In this document: piece by piece, positions 50,924 to 58,914 of the stretch | How the letters are laid out: every line of letters begins with the position of its first letter | How positions within the stretch are numbered: position 1 is the stretch's first letter | From: Hyphomicrobiales bacterium | Lineage (GTDB): Bacteria > Pseudomonadota > Alphaproteobacteria > Rhizobiales > Rhizobiaceae | DNA length: 64,000 nt | Assembly: GCA_900466605.1 (NCBI GenBank) | Contig: UBMU01000009.1 | Location: forward strand, 124,001-188,000 | Direction: 5' to 3' | Translations under genes and position numbers: made by a program | The notes under the pieces: generated by a model | Databases searched by the model: none | Told to the model about the DNA's origin: nothing | Seen by the model: only the letters and a program-made list of their open reading frames with translations

Positions 50924-51154
50924 TCACTGATGAACGCAGCTCCGTTTCATCGAGGTTCGTTTCTGCGCCTTGGTGAACTTGGCGATCATGCCGCTCGGGC
51001 ACTTCTTGTCGTCAAAAAGCACTGACTGGCCGGGAGCCAGCGACGCCACCGTTGGCTTGGACCTGACGGTCTGGATGTCAGCGCTTGCCGGGGCAACACT
51101 GGCAATTGCGAAAAGCAATGAAATGCACATCAGGATCGATGTTGAACGCGTCAT
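50924..51154 (-). CDS. small secreted conserved protein
   Basis: This 76-residue protein has a signal peptide (MTRSTSILMCISLLFAIASV, cleavage after ASA). The mature domain of about 52 residues contains SLAPGQSVLFDDKKCPSGMI and a C-terminal Cys, so a disulphide is possible. It resembles a small rhizobial family that I recall as DUF6719, with low certainty. ATG 51154 has GAGGG 7 bp upstream; the longer frame to 51241 would put residues before the signal. Function unknown. Confidence 0.75.
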   Translation of the reverse strand: MTRSTSILMCISLLFAIASVAPASADIQTVRSKPTVASLAPGQSVLFDDKKCPSGMIAKFTKAQKRTSMKRSCVHQ

Positions 51155-51773
51155 TGGCGCACCCTCACATATCATCTTGCTAAATGACAATCTTACGGAA
51201 AAAGGGGCGGCGCAACGAACCCGAAAGACGTAAGCCGGCATCGTGAAGGCACGGCAAAGCGCCGCGCGAAGCCTTGCCTCGCGACGGGTTGCCTGATGGG
51301 AGGACAGGCGACTGGGTATGGGAGGGTATGTCAGGCTACGTCGCCTGCCTGATCGCGTAAGGCTTTCCGGCTTTTCAAGATCGGCAGGAGCGTCTCCCGA
51401 CCCCGATTTTCCGATGGATCATCAACCCTGACGGTATCAGACCCGACCTTAGCAACCATCATCGAGCGCCGAAATATGAACGGAAGGCGGACCGGTTCAT
51501 GAACCCGGCCCCCTGCCCGATGACAAGGCAATCGTAGAACAAGAGCGTGAACCGTCGAAATTTTCTGCTCAAAAATTCATCTATATGATTGAAATAATTG
51601 CATATTTACAAGACCAAATAGAGAACATCGCCCCCTTAGGAGCAAACCTCAGGTGTTGCTAAAATATCATTAATTTTAGCTGTCACAGTTTTTTGTTCAT
51701 CTGGCGTTCAGAAAACTCTTTGGAAAGGCGCCTTTTGGGCCCACATTGAACACCTGAGAATAGGAGTGCATGA
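51155..51773. other. 619-bp region without a convincing gene
   Basis: The left part is GC-rich. It contains a 66-codon minus-strand frame (51331-51531) without a good ribosome-binding site or recognisable domain. The right part (about 51540-51760) is distinctly AT-rich and probably carries the promoter of the 44-codon gene that follows. No tRNA, repeat or insertion sequence is visible. Confidence 0.45.
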
Positions 51774-51908
51774 ATGATTCTAAGGGCCACTGCCGCAGCG
51801 ACTATATTCGCGGTCTATGCTTTCACGATGTTCTTCATCGCCGCTATACCTGAAAATGTCGTTCAGACTGCCGGAACTCAATTTAGCGACGCAAGCGTCG
51901 TGAAGTGA
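51774..51908 (+). CDS. 44-residue small membrane or secreted protein
   Basis: ATG 51774 has AGGAG 7 bp upstream. The product starts MILRATAAATIFAVYAFTMF, has one hydrophobic helix (about residues 6-25) and ends in a polar tail (QTAGTQFSDASVVK). It could be an anchored microprotein or a short signal-peptide-bearing peptide. It lies in an AT-rich, otherwise empty region. The ribosome-binding site and membrane-like composition support a real gene, but no family is recognised. Confidence 0.5.
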   Translation: MILRATAAATIFAVYAFTMFFIAAIPENVVQTAGTQFSDASVVK

Positions 51909-51999
51909 TTGAAGCCTGAGGGGGCAAGCAGTCGTAAAAGTTTAGGCTACATGTTCGCCGGTCTTCCGGCGCCCCTAAACTTGATTTCCAAAACCGTGA

Positions 52000-52032
52000 A
52001 AACAAAAAAGCCTCTCCCACCAGGGGAGAGGC
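52000..52032 (-). terminator. terminator of the GNAT gene
   Basis: On the minus strand, GCCTCTCCC (52032-52024) pairs with GGGAGAGGC (52018-52010) and is followed by TTTTTTGTTTT. It starts 8 bp after the GNAT stop codon. Confidence 0.88.
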
Positions 52033-52040
52033 TCTACTGA

Positions 52041-52631
52041 TCACGCCGCCCTGCGGACCGGTGCGCTTGCCAGCATCCGCCCCGAGGGGACGATCATGCC
52101 CGCAGCACCGTCAAGCCAGCCTTCAATCAACTCCAGCGCCAGGAAGCGCGAGCGTTCGAAGGGACCCGGCATGACGAGATGTTGAGCCTTCTCGGCAAAG
52201 AAGCCGAACCGCTCGTAGTAAGGGGCATCGCCGACGAGCAGGATCGCACCGTGCCCACGGTTCTTCGCCTCCAGCATGGCCGCGCGCATCAGCGCGGAAC
52301 CCACGCCCTTGCCCTCGAAGCTTGAATCGACCGCCAGCGGCCCGAGCAACAGAGCGTTGATCGCCGTCGCGTCGGCGTTGACGCCGGCTTCAACGTTCCA
52401 CAGGCGAACGGTGCCAATGACATGACCGTCGCGGTCACGTGCAACCAGCGCCAGACCTTCCGCTGGCACGCGGCCACGGCGGATTTTTTCCGACGACTTC
52501 TTGCGGCGGTTCGGGCCCATGGCGCGATCGAGCAGGTTTTCGCGAGCCACGACATCGCCAGTATTTTCGGCGTCGATGGTGAAGACAGTAGGCGCAAAGA
52601 ATGCGCGGACAGAATCAAGAACAGCGGCCAT
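52041..52631 (-). CDS. GNAT-family N-acetyltransferase (YhbS-like)
   Basis: This 196-residue protein has the acetyl-CoA-binding core LLGPLAVDSSFEGKGVGSAL followed by MLEAKNRGHGAILLVGDAPYYERFGF, typical of YhbS-like GNATs. The N-terminus (MAAVLDSVRAFFAP) carries no signal. It has its own terminator and lies upstream of nothing on its strand. Substrate unknown; some relatives act on small molecules or tRNA-bound amino acids. Confidence 0.9.
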   Translation of the reverse strand: MAAVLDSVRAFFAPTVFTIDAENTGDVVARENLLDRAMGPNRRKKSSEKIRRGRVPAEGLALVARDRDGHVIGTVRLWNVEAGVNADATAINALLLGPLAVDSSFEGKGVGSALMRAAMLEAKNRGHGAILLVGDAPYYERFGFFAEKAQHLVMPGPFERSRFLALELIEGWLDGAAGMIVPSGRMLASAPVRRAA

Positions 52632-52719
52632 CTTGGCCTCCCGTACCCAAAACCGTTATGAGCGGCGATTGATATGAATTGTGAAGGTGCCGCCCCGGCT
52701 GGCTACGGGGCCGGCGGTA

Positions 52720-53853
52720 TCAGATGATGTAGGCCTTCAGCGGCTCGAAGCCGTTGAACGCGACCGCCGAATAGGTGGTCGTGTAGGCGCCGGTGCCTTC
52801 GATCAGGATCTCGTCGCCGATCGAAAGGGTGAGCGGCAGCGGATAGAGATTCTTTTCATAGAGCACGTCGGCAGAGTCGCAGGTCGGACCGGCAATGACG
52901 CAGGGCTCCATTTCGTCGCCGTCGCGCTCGGTGCGGATCGGGTAACGAATGGCTTCGTCCATCGTTTCGGCCAGACCGCCGAACTTGCCGATGTCGAGAA
53001 ACACCCAGCGAGCGGCGTCGTTGTCGGACTTCTTCGAGATCAGCACGACTTCGGTCTTGATGACGCCGGCGTTGCCGACCATGCCGCGGCCCGGCTCGAT
53101 GATCGTCTTCGGCAGGTTGTTGCCGAAGTGGTCACGAAGGCTCTGGTAGATCGCACGACCGTAAGCTTCCGCCGACGGAACGTCGCGCAGGTACTTGGTC
53201 GGGAAGCCGCCGCCCATGTTGACCATCTGCAGGTGAATGCCCTGCTTGGCCAGCTGAACGAAGACGCGCTTGGCATCGGCAAGAGCCGAATCCCAAGCAT
53301 CGACCTTGGTCATCTGCGAACCGACGTGGAACGACACACCGTAGGACTCCAGGCCGAGCTGATGCGCGTAGACGAGAACGTCGACGGCCATCTGCGGCAC
53401 GCAGCCGAACTTGCGCGACAGCGGCCATTCGGCACCTTCGCCATCGGTGAGAACGCGGCAGAACACGCGAGCGCCGGGAGCGGCACGCGAGATCTTCTCG
53501 ACTTCCTCGTGGCTGTCGACCGCAAAGAGGCTGACGCCGAGCGCATGGGCGCGGGCAACGTCCCGTTCTTTCTTGATCGTGTTGCCGTAGGAGATACGGG
53601 CAGCGGTCGCACCGGCGTTGAGCGCCATTTCGATCTCGGCGACGGACGCGCAATCGAAGTTGGAGCCCATGTTGGCGAGCAGCTTCAGGACCTCAGGAGC
53701 CGGGTTCGCCTTGACGGCGTAGTAGATCGCGCTGTCCGGCATGGCGTGACGGAAAGCGGAGAAATTGTCGCGCACGACGTCGAGGTCGACCACGAGGCAG
53801 GGACCGTCGGGACGTCGGGTTGCGAGAAAGTCGCGGATGCGCTGGGTGGTCAT
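52720..53853 (-). CDS. ornithine/lysine decarboxylase, fold type III PLP enzyme
   Basis: This 377-residue Orn/Lys/Arg/DAP decarboxylase-2 family enzyme has the PLP lysine in YYAVKANP (Lys about 48), the phosphate-binding GGGFPTKY, EPGRGMV and the dimer-interface active-site PTCDSADVLYE. The lack of a DAP-specific arginine motif and the short length match eukaryotic-type ornithine decarboxylases of alphaproteobacteria, some of which also take lysine. It produces putrescine (or cadaverine), the entry to homospermidine and spermidine. ATG 53853 has GAGGGA upstream; the longer frame to 53913 has no similarity. The long structured leader upstream suggests post-transcriptional control. Confidence 0.94.
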   Translation of the reverse strand: MTTQRIRDFLATRRPDGPCLVVDLDVVRDNFSAFRHAMPDSAIYYAVKANPAPEVLKLLANMGSNFDCASVAEIEMALNAGATAARISYGNTIKKERDVARAHALGVSLFAVDSHEEVEKISRAAPGARVFCRVLTDGEGAEWPLSRKFGCVPQMAVDVLVYAHQLGLESYGVSFHVGSQMTKVDAWDSALADAKRVFVQLAKQGIHLQMVNMGGGFPTKYLRDVPSAEAYGRAIYQSLRDHFGNNLPKTIIEPGRGMVGNAGVIKTEVVLISKKSDNDAARWVFLDIGKFGGLAETMDEAIRYPIRTERDGDEMEPCVIAGPTCDSADVLYEKNLYPLPLTLSIGDEILIEGTGAYTTTYSAVAFNGFEPLKAYII

Positions 53854-54290
53854 ATCGATTCCCTCTTCCAATTCCAGAGCTCCGGTAAAAACCGGAGGAC
53901 AAAGGGCAATCAATCGCTCGCATAGGAACCAGCCGGTGGAGACCCCGGAACCTTAGCAAGCGCTTGATAGCGCGAATGATGAATCAACGTCGCGGAAGCG
54001 ACATGGATCCGGCTTTGTCTGCCATGGATTGGAGGGGGTTCCCTACCGCACTTCCGGCAATGAAGGTGTGCCTCTTCAGTAACCCCCGCTGATGGAAAGC
54101 AGGGAGAGAACAAAAAGGCCCGCACCGTCGTTGCTTCAGGCGTCCTCGCATTTTCCGGTTGGCCGGAATAGCGACTGGAGGGGTTAATTCCAGGTACCTT
54201 ACCGATTTCCTCACCAATTCGAGGGTTCGGCGGACACCCATGGGCACGTGCGACTTTGGGCTGATCCGGAGATAAGAATATTCGCAGTCA
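53854..54290 (-). ncRNA. speF leader: candidate speF-type structured leader of the ornithine decarboxylase gene
   Basis: More than 400 bp separate the decarboxylase start from the divergent LysR gene, and no convincing gene fills them. On the minus strand I can see several perfect helices: 7 bp with a TTTT loop (53880-53897), 5 bp (53960-53973), 5 bp with TTCC loop (53989-54002) and a 7-bp longer-range pairing (54034-54040 with 54081-54087). Rfam describes a speF leader motif upstream of ornithine decarboxylase genes in alphaproteobacteria. The match here is by position and structure only; boundaries are approximate. Confidence 0.6.
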
Positions 54291-54421
54291 TAATCAAGCG
54301 GTTTTTTCGCATCTACCGGCAGAAAATATTTGAACAATGCATCGCAATTTGTTCAACGTGGTGAAACGGCGTGCAAGCAATTGATTTGACTGCCGGTTCT
54401 ACGCGCTTGGAGAACAAAGCC
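54291..54421. promoter_or_regulatory. divergent promoter region between the decarboxylase leader and the LysR gene
   Basis: This AT-rich stretch with TTGAACAATGC and TTTGTTCAAC (a TTGAACA / TGTTCAA inverted repeat at about 54330-54355) has no gene. The inverted repeat would suit a LysR-type operator close to its own start. Confidence 0.4.
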
Positions 54422-55315
54422 ATGGACACCCTCACCCGCATCCGTGCCTTCATCGATGTCGTTGAAGCAGAAGGCTTTTCGGCCGCGGCGCGGCGCACCG
54501 GCCGTTCCAAGGCGCTATTGTCGAAATATGTGCGTGAATTGGAAGACGAACTCGGCGCCTTGCTGCTCAATCGCACGACCCGCCAGTTCTCCATGACAGA
54601 GGCCGGTCACACCTACTATCGCACCGCGTCCGATATCCTGAAGGAGATCGACAACCTCGCCGATCTGGTGCGCGAGAACAATGCGCAATTGAAGGGACGG
54701 CTGAAGATCTCGGTGCCGCGCACCTTCGTCGATGCCGACGTCGGCCAGTCGTTGATCGACTTCGCCAAGGAAAACCCCGACCTCTCGCTGGAGATTGCGG
54801 CCGACGATCGGTTCGTCGATCTTATCGAGGAAGGCTTCGATGTGGCGATCCGCGTGACCAAGCTCGAGGACTCCGGCATGATCGCCCGCAAGATCTCGGA
54901 TTTCCGCGTCCATCTTTGCGCAACGCCCGATTTCGTGGAGCGCCATCCCGATCTCGCCCACCCTTCGGATCTTTCAAACGTTCCCTTTATCGTTGACACT
55001 AACTCCCGCAGTCAGGGCAGCATCCGCTTCTACAATCCGGACAGCACCTCGTTTGCCGTTGCCGTGACAGGCCCGATGGAGGTCAACAGCCCGCATGCGA
55101 CGCTGCGCGCTGCCCTTTCCGGCATCGGCGTTGCGCTGATTCCCGACTTCATCGCCCGCAAGCCGATCGAAAGCGGCGAGTTGCTGACGCTGTTCAACGA
55201 CTACATACCGACCGATCGCGGCATCTATGCCGTCTATCCACACCGGCGCTATCTGCCGGCCAAGGTGCGGATCTTCGTCGACTATCTTCACAATTGGTTC
55301 AAGAAGCACTCCTGA
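54422..55315 (+). CDS. LysR-family transcriptional regulator
   Basis: This 297-residue protein has the LysR winged helix at the N-terminus (MDTLTRIRAFIDVVEAEGFS, AAARRTGRSKALLSKYVREL) and the effector-binding domain (LKGRLKISVPRTFVDADVGQ). ATG 54422 follows GGAG; the longer frame from 54371 is unlikely. It is divergent from the ornithine decarboxylase gene and precedes the DUF1007 gene. Its target and effector are unknown. Confidence 0.93.
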   Translation: MDTLTRIRAFIDVVEAEGFSAAARRTGRSKALLSKYVRELEDELGALLLNRTTRQFSMTEAGHTYYRTASDILKEIDNLADLVRENNAQLKGRLKISVPRTFVDADVGQSLIDFAKENPDLSLEIAADDRFVDLIEEGFDVAIRVTKLEDSGMIARKISDFRVHLCATPDFVERHPDLAHPSDLSNVPFIVDTNSRSQGSIRFYNPDSTSFAVAVTGPMEVNSPHATLRAALSGIGVALIPDFIARKPIESGELLTLFNDYIPTDRGIYAVYPHRRYLPAKVRIFVDYLHNWFKKHS

Positions 55316-55402
55316 CCGCTTGCCGCCCGGGGCCGGTCCCAATTCCGACCCATTTACTGGCAAGGAGTCAGATGAACTTGGGATCCCGCAGTAAGAGCAC
55401 GC

Positions 55403-56044
55403 ATGAAGAAATCGACATTCCTGATGGCGTCGCTCCTGTCGCTTCTGCCAGCCGCCGCCTTTGCGCATCCGCACGTGTTCGTCGAGGCACGGCTCGAGGT
55501 GGTCGCCGACGATGACGGCAACATTGCCGAACTGCGCAACGTCTGGCGCTTCGACGAGGTCTTCTCATCATCAGTCGTGATGGATTTCGACAAGAACACT
55601 GACCTGAAGCTCGACCCGAACGAGCTGGCGGAGGTCGGCAAGACCGTGCGGGATTCGCTGGTCGATTACGATTACTACATGAACCTCACGATAAATGGTA
55701 AGAACATCAAGGTCGAGAAACCCGATCTGATCCATGTGGACTACAAGCAGGGCCAGCTCCTGATGTTCTTCGCGGTCAAGCCCGCGGAAAAGATGCCGCT
55801 CAAAGGCCGCTTGACCTTCGGCGTCTACGACCCGACGCTCTACACCTCGATCGACTTTCCGAGCGACAGCGAGCTGGTCCTGGTCGGAGACAGCTTCAAG
55901 AGCTGCAAGCACCAGGTCGTCCGCCCCGATGCGGACCAGGTGATCGCTGAGAACAAGCAGTCCTTGACCGACGCCTTCTTCAACGACCCGACTGGGACGA
56001 ACATGTCGAAGCTCTTCGCAACGCGATTGGACGTGACATGCTGA
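55403..56044 (+). CDS. exported DUF1007 protein associated with metal transport
   Basis: This 213-residue protein has a Sec signal peptide (MKKSTFLMASLLSLLPAAAF, cleavage after AFA) followed directly by HPHVFVEARLEVVADDDGN, the hallmark of DUF1007. The His-x-His at the mature N-terminus could bind metal. Such genes usually precede a NicO/RcnA-type nickel-cobalt transporter, as here, where the two overlap by 7 bp. It probably acts in the periplasm as part of that system. Confidence 0.92.
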   Translation: MKKSTFLMASLLSLLPAAAFAHPHVFVEARLEVVADDDGNIAELRNVWRFDEVFSSSVVMDFDKNTDLKLDPNELAEVGKTVRDSLVDYDYYMNLTINGKNIKVEKPDLIHVDYKQGQLLMFFAVKPAEKMPLKGRLTFGVYDPTLYTSIDFPSDSELVLVGDSFKSCKHQVVRPDADQVIAENKQSLTDAFFNDPTGTNMSKLFATRLDVTC

Positions 56045-57117
56045 GGCAACGGCTTCGTCCGACTATGCTCGGTGCGGCGCTCGTACTCATCGCGGGCATT
56101 GCCATAGCGCATGCGCAGTCGCCGCTCGGCATCGGCACCTCTGAGCCGAGCTTTCAGCCGACGGGCGGCCCGCTCGCCCCTATCCTGCTCTACGTCAATG
56201 CGCAGCAGCAGGCCTTCTATCGTGCCCTTACGGGCGCGCTACGCGCCATGCGCGAGGATTCCTGGCATCTCTGGACGCTGATCGGCCTCTCCTTCGCCTA
56301 CGGCGTCTTTCACGCCGCCGGCCCGGGACATGGCAAGGCTGTCATCTCATCCTATATGATCGCCAATGAAATCGAACTGAAACGCGGCGTTTCGATTTCC
56401 TTCGTCTCAGCCTTCCTGCAGGGATTGGTCGCAATCGCGCTCGTCGGCGGGGCGTGGCTGGTGCTACGCGGCACCGGCGTCACACTGACGGCGGCGACGC
56501 AAGCGATGGAGATCGTGAGCTTCATCATGGTCATCCTGTTCGGCTGCTGGCTGCTGTTCCGCAAGCTGCGTGCGATCGTCACCGGCATGCCGCGCCGCGA
56601 GGTCATGGCAACGTCGTCCGGGCCTGTCAGCATGATGTTGGATTGGAAGGACAACGAGCAACAAAAGCAGGGCTTGAGCTATGCCTTCGGCGAAGCGCAG
56701 GCATTGCAGGCCGGGCACAAGTTCATTGCAGGCATGGCTTGCGAGATCTGCGGACAATCGCACATGCCCGACCCGTCCCTGCTTGGCACGGAGAAGTTCA
56801 ACATTCGGGAGGCCTGGTCGGCCATCATCGCCGTCGGTCTGCGCCCCTGCTCCGGCGCGCTGCTGGTGATGACATTCTCGCTGCTGAACGGTCTCTATCT
56901 CGGCGGCGTGCTGTCGGTGATTGCCATGTCGCTCGGAACGGCCATAACGGTCGCCATGCTGGCGACGCTCGCCGTCAGCGCCAAAAGCACAGCAATGCGC
57001 CTTGCGGGCAGCGGCTCTGCGGCATCGGTCTGGATTGGCAATGCCATCGAAATCGTCGGTGCCCTGCTGGTAATTTCCATGGGCGCGCTGCTGCTCGGCG
57101 CCTCACTGCAGGGTTAG
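56038..57117 (+). CDS. NicO/RcnA-family nickel/cobalt transporter
   Basis: This 359-residue membrane protein has an N-terminal signal-like helix and about six membrane helices. The motif FHAAGPGHGKAVISSYM is in the first core helix, and a cytoplasmic loop contains CEICGQSHMPDP. The second signature GLRPCSGALLVMTFSLLNG follows. These are features of the NicO family of nickel/cobalt permeases or exporters. Its start overlaps the DUF1007 stop by 7 bp. Direction of transport cannot be read from sequence, and no RcnR-type regulator gene is adjacent. Confidence 0.9.
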   Translation: MLRQRLRPTMLGAALVLIAGIAIAHAQSPLGIGTSEPSFQPTGGPLAPILLYVNAQQQAFYRALTGALRAMREDSWHLWTLIGLSFAYGVFHAAGPGHGKAVISSYMIANEIELKRGVSISFVSAFLQGLVAIALVGGAWLVLRGTGVTLTAATQAMEIVSFIMVILFGCWLLFRKLRAIVTGMPRREVMATSSGPVSMMLDWKDNEQQKQGLSYAFGEAQALQAGHKFIAGMACEICGQSHMPDPSLLGTEKFNIREAWSAIIAVGLRPCSGALLVMTFSLLNGLYLGGVLSVIAMSLGTAITVAMLATLAVSAKSTAMRLAGSGSAASVWIGNAIEIVGALLVISMGALLLGASLQG

Positions 57118-57121
57118 GCCA

Positions 57122-57337
57122 CTACTTGCCGCGCCCGCGCTGGTATCGCGCCCTCAGCCAGAAGACGACGAAGAAAGCCAGCACGAGGCAGGTGCCCACA
57201 CCTGCCGCCAGATAGGGCGAGTAGTTGCCGAGCCAGAGGATGATGGTCGGCATGAAATAGAGCACGAGTCCTGCAGCCACCAGGATGACCGCCGCAGCGA
57301 TCGCCTGCGAACGGCTTTCCGATTTCGGGTCCGTCAT
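57122..57337 (-). CDS. small two-helix membrane protein
   Basis: This 71-residue protein starts MTDPKSESRSQAIAAAVILV. It has helices at about 11-34 and 42-61 and ends in a basic tail RARYQRGRGK. It has no recognised domain. Its ATG overlaps the stop of the upstream GNAT gene (ATGA), so the two are probably translated together. It converges with the NicO gene (4-bp gap). Confidence 0.75.
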   Translation of the reverse strand: MTDPKSESRSQAIAAAVILVAAGLVLYFMPTIILWLGNYSPYLAAGVGTCLVLAFFVVFWLRARYQRGRGK

Positions 57338-58026
57338 ACTGCCGGTTCCTTGCTCACCTCGGCGCGAAGATCCTCCAGCCGGCGCTTCTGCTTGCCGTCC
57401 GCGTCAAAATTGTCGGGAGACAACCAGGCCTCGAACGCAGCGTTTAACGTGGGCCATTCGGAATCGATCATCGAAAACCACGCCGTATCGCGGTTTTGGC
57501 CTTTGGAGATCATGTGCTGGCGGAAAACGCCTTCGAAGGTGAAGCCGTAACGGGCTGCCGTCGTTTTGCTCGCCTCGTTCAGATTGTCGCATTTCCACTC
57601 GTAGCGCCGGTAGCCGAGCACCTCGAAGACATGCTTGGCCATGAGATAGTGGACTTCCGTGGAGAGCGGCGAGCGCTTCATGTCCGCGCCATGGGCAACG
57701 CCGCCGACCTCGATCACGCCGTTGGCCGGATCGGCCCGCATGTAGTTCGCCATGCCGACGATCTTGCCGGAGCTGTTGTCGCGGAAGATATGTGTCAGCC
57801 AGCCCGATTTGCCGATCGACTGGAGCCAGTTGGAAAAATCATCGATGCCGGTGAAATCGGGTTGGGCGAAATAGCGCAGTAGCGGGTTGATAGCCATCCC
57901 GCCGAGACCATCCCACAAGGCCTGCAAATGCTCGGCGCGGACAAAGGGTTCAACGGTGACGAAACGACCCTTGAGCGTTACCGGCTGTGGTGCCGGGCAG
58001 CCCTTGAAATTCGATAGATCGCGCAT
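57334..58026 (-). CDS. GNAT-family acetyltransferase (RimJ/RimL-like)
   Basis: This 230-residue protein has the RimJ/RimL-type arrangement: GRFVTVEPFVRAEHLQALWD at the N-terminus, KIVGMANYMRADPANGVIEVG in the core and WKCDNLNEASKTTAARYGFT near the acetyl-CoA site. It may acetylate protein N-termini or small amines; unknown. ATG 58026 has GGAGG 5-7 bp upstream, better than ATG 58050. Confidence 0.9.
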   Translation of the reverse strand: MRDLSNFKGCPAPQPVTLKGRFVTVEPFVRAEHLQALWDGLGGMAINPLLRYFAQPDFTGIDDFSNWLQSIGKSGWLTHIFRDNSSGKIVGMANYMRADPANGVIEVGGVAHGADMKRSPLSTEVHYLMAKHVFEVLGYRRYEWKCDNLNEASKTTAARYGFTFEGVFRQHMISKGQNRDTAWFSMIDSEWPTLNAAFEAWLSPDNFDADGKQKRRLEDLRAEVSKEPAV

Positions 58027-58096
58027 GCGCTCCTCCAGGTAAGGAGACATGGCTTAGGCCAGCCGCCCGTGAAAGGCAACTGGCCGCTTTGTTGCC

Positions 58097-58807
58097 TTAC
58101 AAACTGACCTTCGCAGAGGAAACCGTTGCCTCGATATGATCAACCAGCGCATCGGGAAGGCCAAGGCGCCCGGCCAGCAGATCGAGATAGCCGCGCTCGG
58201 CGCGCGAATCGGGCTCGATGGTCAGGCGCGAGGCGGTGTAGAGTTCCACCCGCTGCTCCTCGGTGGCGGCTGCAGCTACCAGCGCGTCGAGATCCGTCGG
58301 CTGCGACAACTCCCGTTCGATGAACGCGGCAGCCTCGCCGCTGACATCCGCGGCCTTGACCTTGTCGAGGATGAGGGCACGTTCGCCGTCGTCGATGTGG
58401 CCATCGGCCTTCGCCGCGGCGATCATGGCACGAATGAGAACGAGCACGAATTCGTTGCTTTGTGCAGGCGAGGCCGCGCCGAACCCAGAATCGGCGGGAG
58501 GCGGTAGCACTGCCGTCTTCGGCGGTGGTGCATCGGATGGCGTTGCGGGTGCCTGCCCTGCCTGATAGTTCTTGTAGGCCTGATAGCCGAGGCCGGCGAT
58601 CGCGGCGAGACCGCCAATGGTCAGCGCATTGCCGGCAATGCTGCGGCCGGTCTTGGTTCCGAGAAGCGCGGTTGCGAGCGCGCCAGCTTTCCACGGATTG
58701 TCCTTGGCCATCTGGATTGCGTCGCCCGCGCGGTCTTTGACGGAACCGCCGACACCCGGCACCTGCGAACCCAAGAACTGCTCAAGAAGCTTCTTTGCGT
58801 CGAACAT
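58097..58807 (-). CDS. DUF533 / TerB-like domain protein
   Basis: This 236-residue protein starts MFDAKKLLEQFLGSQVPG. It has a glycine-rich hydrophobic segment (about residues 55-75, AGNALTIGGLAAIAGLGYQAY), a Pro/Ala-rich linker and a C-terminal TerB-like helical domain with AKADGHIDDGERALILDKV, typical of DUF533. It is possibly membrane-associated. Function unknown; relatives are linked to tellurite-resistance-like folds only by structure. Confidence 0.9.
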   Translation of the reverse strand: MFDAKKLLEQFLGSQVPGVGGSVKDRAGDAIQMAKDNPWKAGALATALLGTKTGRSIAGNALTIGGLAAIAGLGYQAYKNYQAGQAPATPSDAPPPKTAVLPPPADSGFGAASPAQSNEFVLVLIRAMIAAAKADGHIDDGERALILDKVKAADVSGEAAAFIERELSQPTDLDALVAAAATEEQRVELYTASRLTIEPDSRAERGYLDLLAGRLGLPDALVDHIEATVSSAKVSL

Positions 58808-58859
58808 TCCTCATTATCTCCCTGTCTAGAGGCCTGATGGGAGATAGGTACTGACGGCC

Positions 58860-58894
58860 AAAATACAAATGCAGGCGGAGTTTCCGCCTGCATT
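58860..58894 (-). terminator. terminator of the KDPG aldolase gene
   Basis: A perfect 12-bp stem (58868-58879 with 58883-58894) with a 3-nt loop is followed on the minus strand by TTTGTATTTT. It is about 20 bp past the aldolase stop. Confidence 0.88.
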
Positions 58895-58914
58895 GAATGC
58901 CAATTCGTCCGAAA

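Noticed and set aside
51331..51531. 66-codon minus-strand frame in the empty region after the small secreted protein gene
   Set aside because: No ribosome-binding site at either in-frame ATG and no family similarity; not enough support.
53984..54337. 117-codon minus-strand frame inside the decarboxylase leader
   Set aside because: No good ribosome-binding site or domain, and it covers helices that fit a structured leader RNA; kept only as a possible leader-peptide hint.
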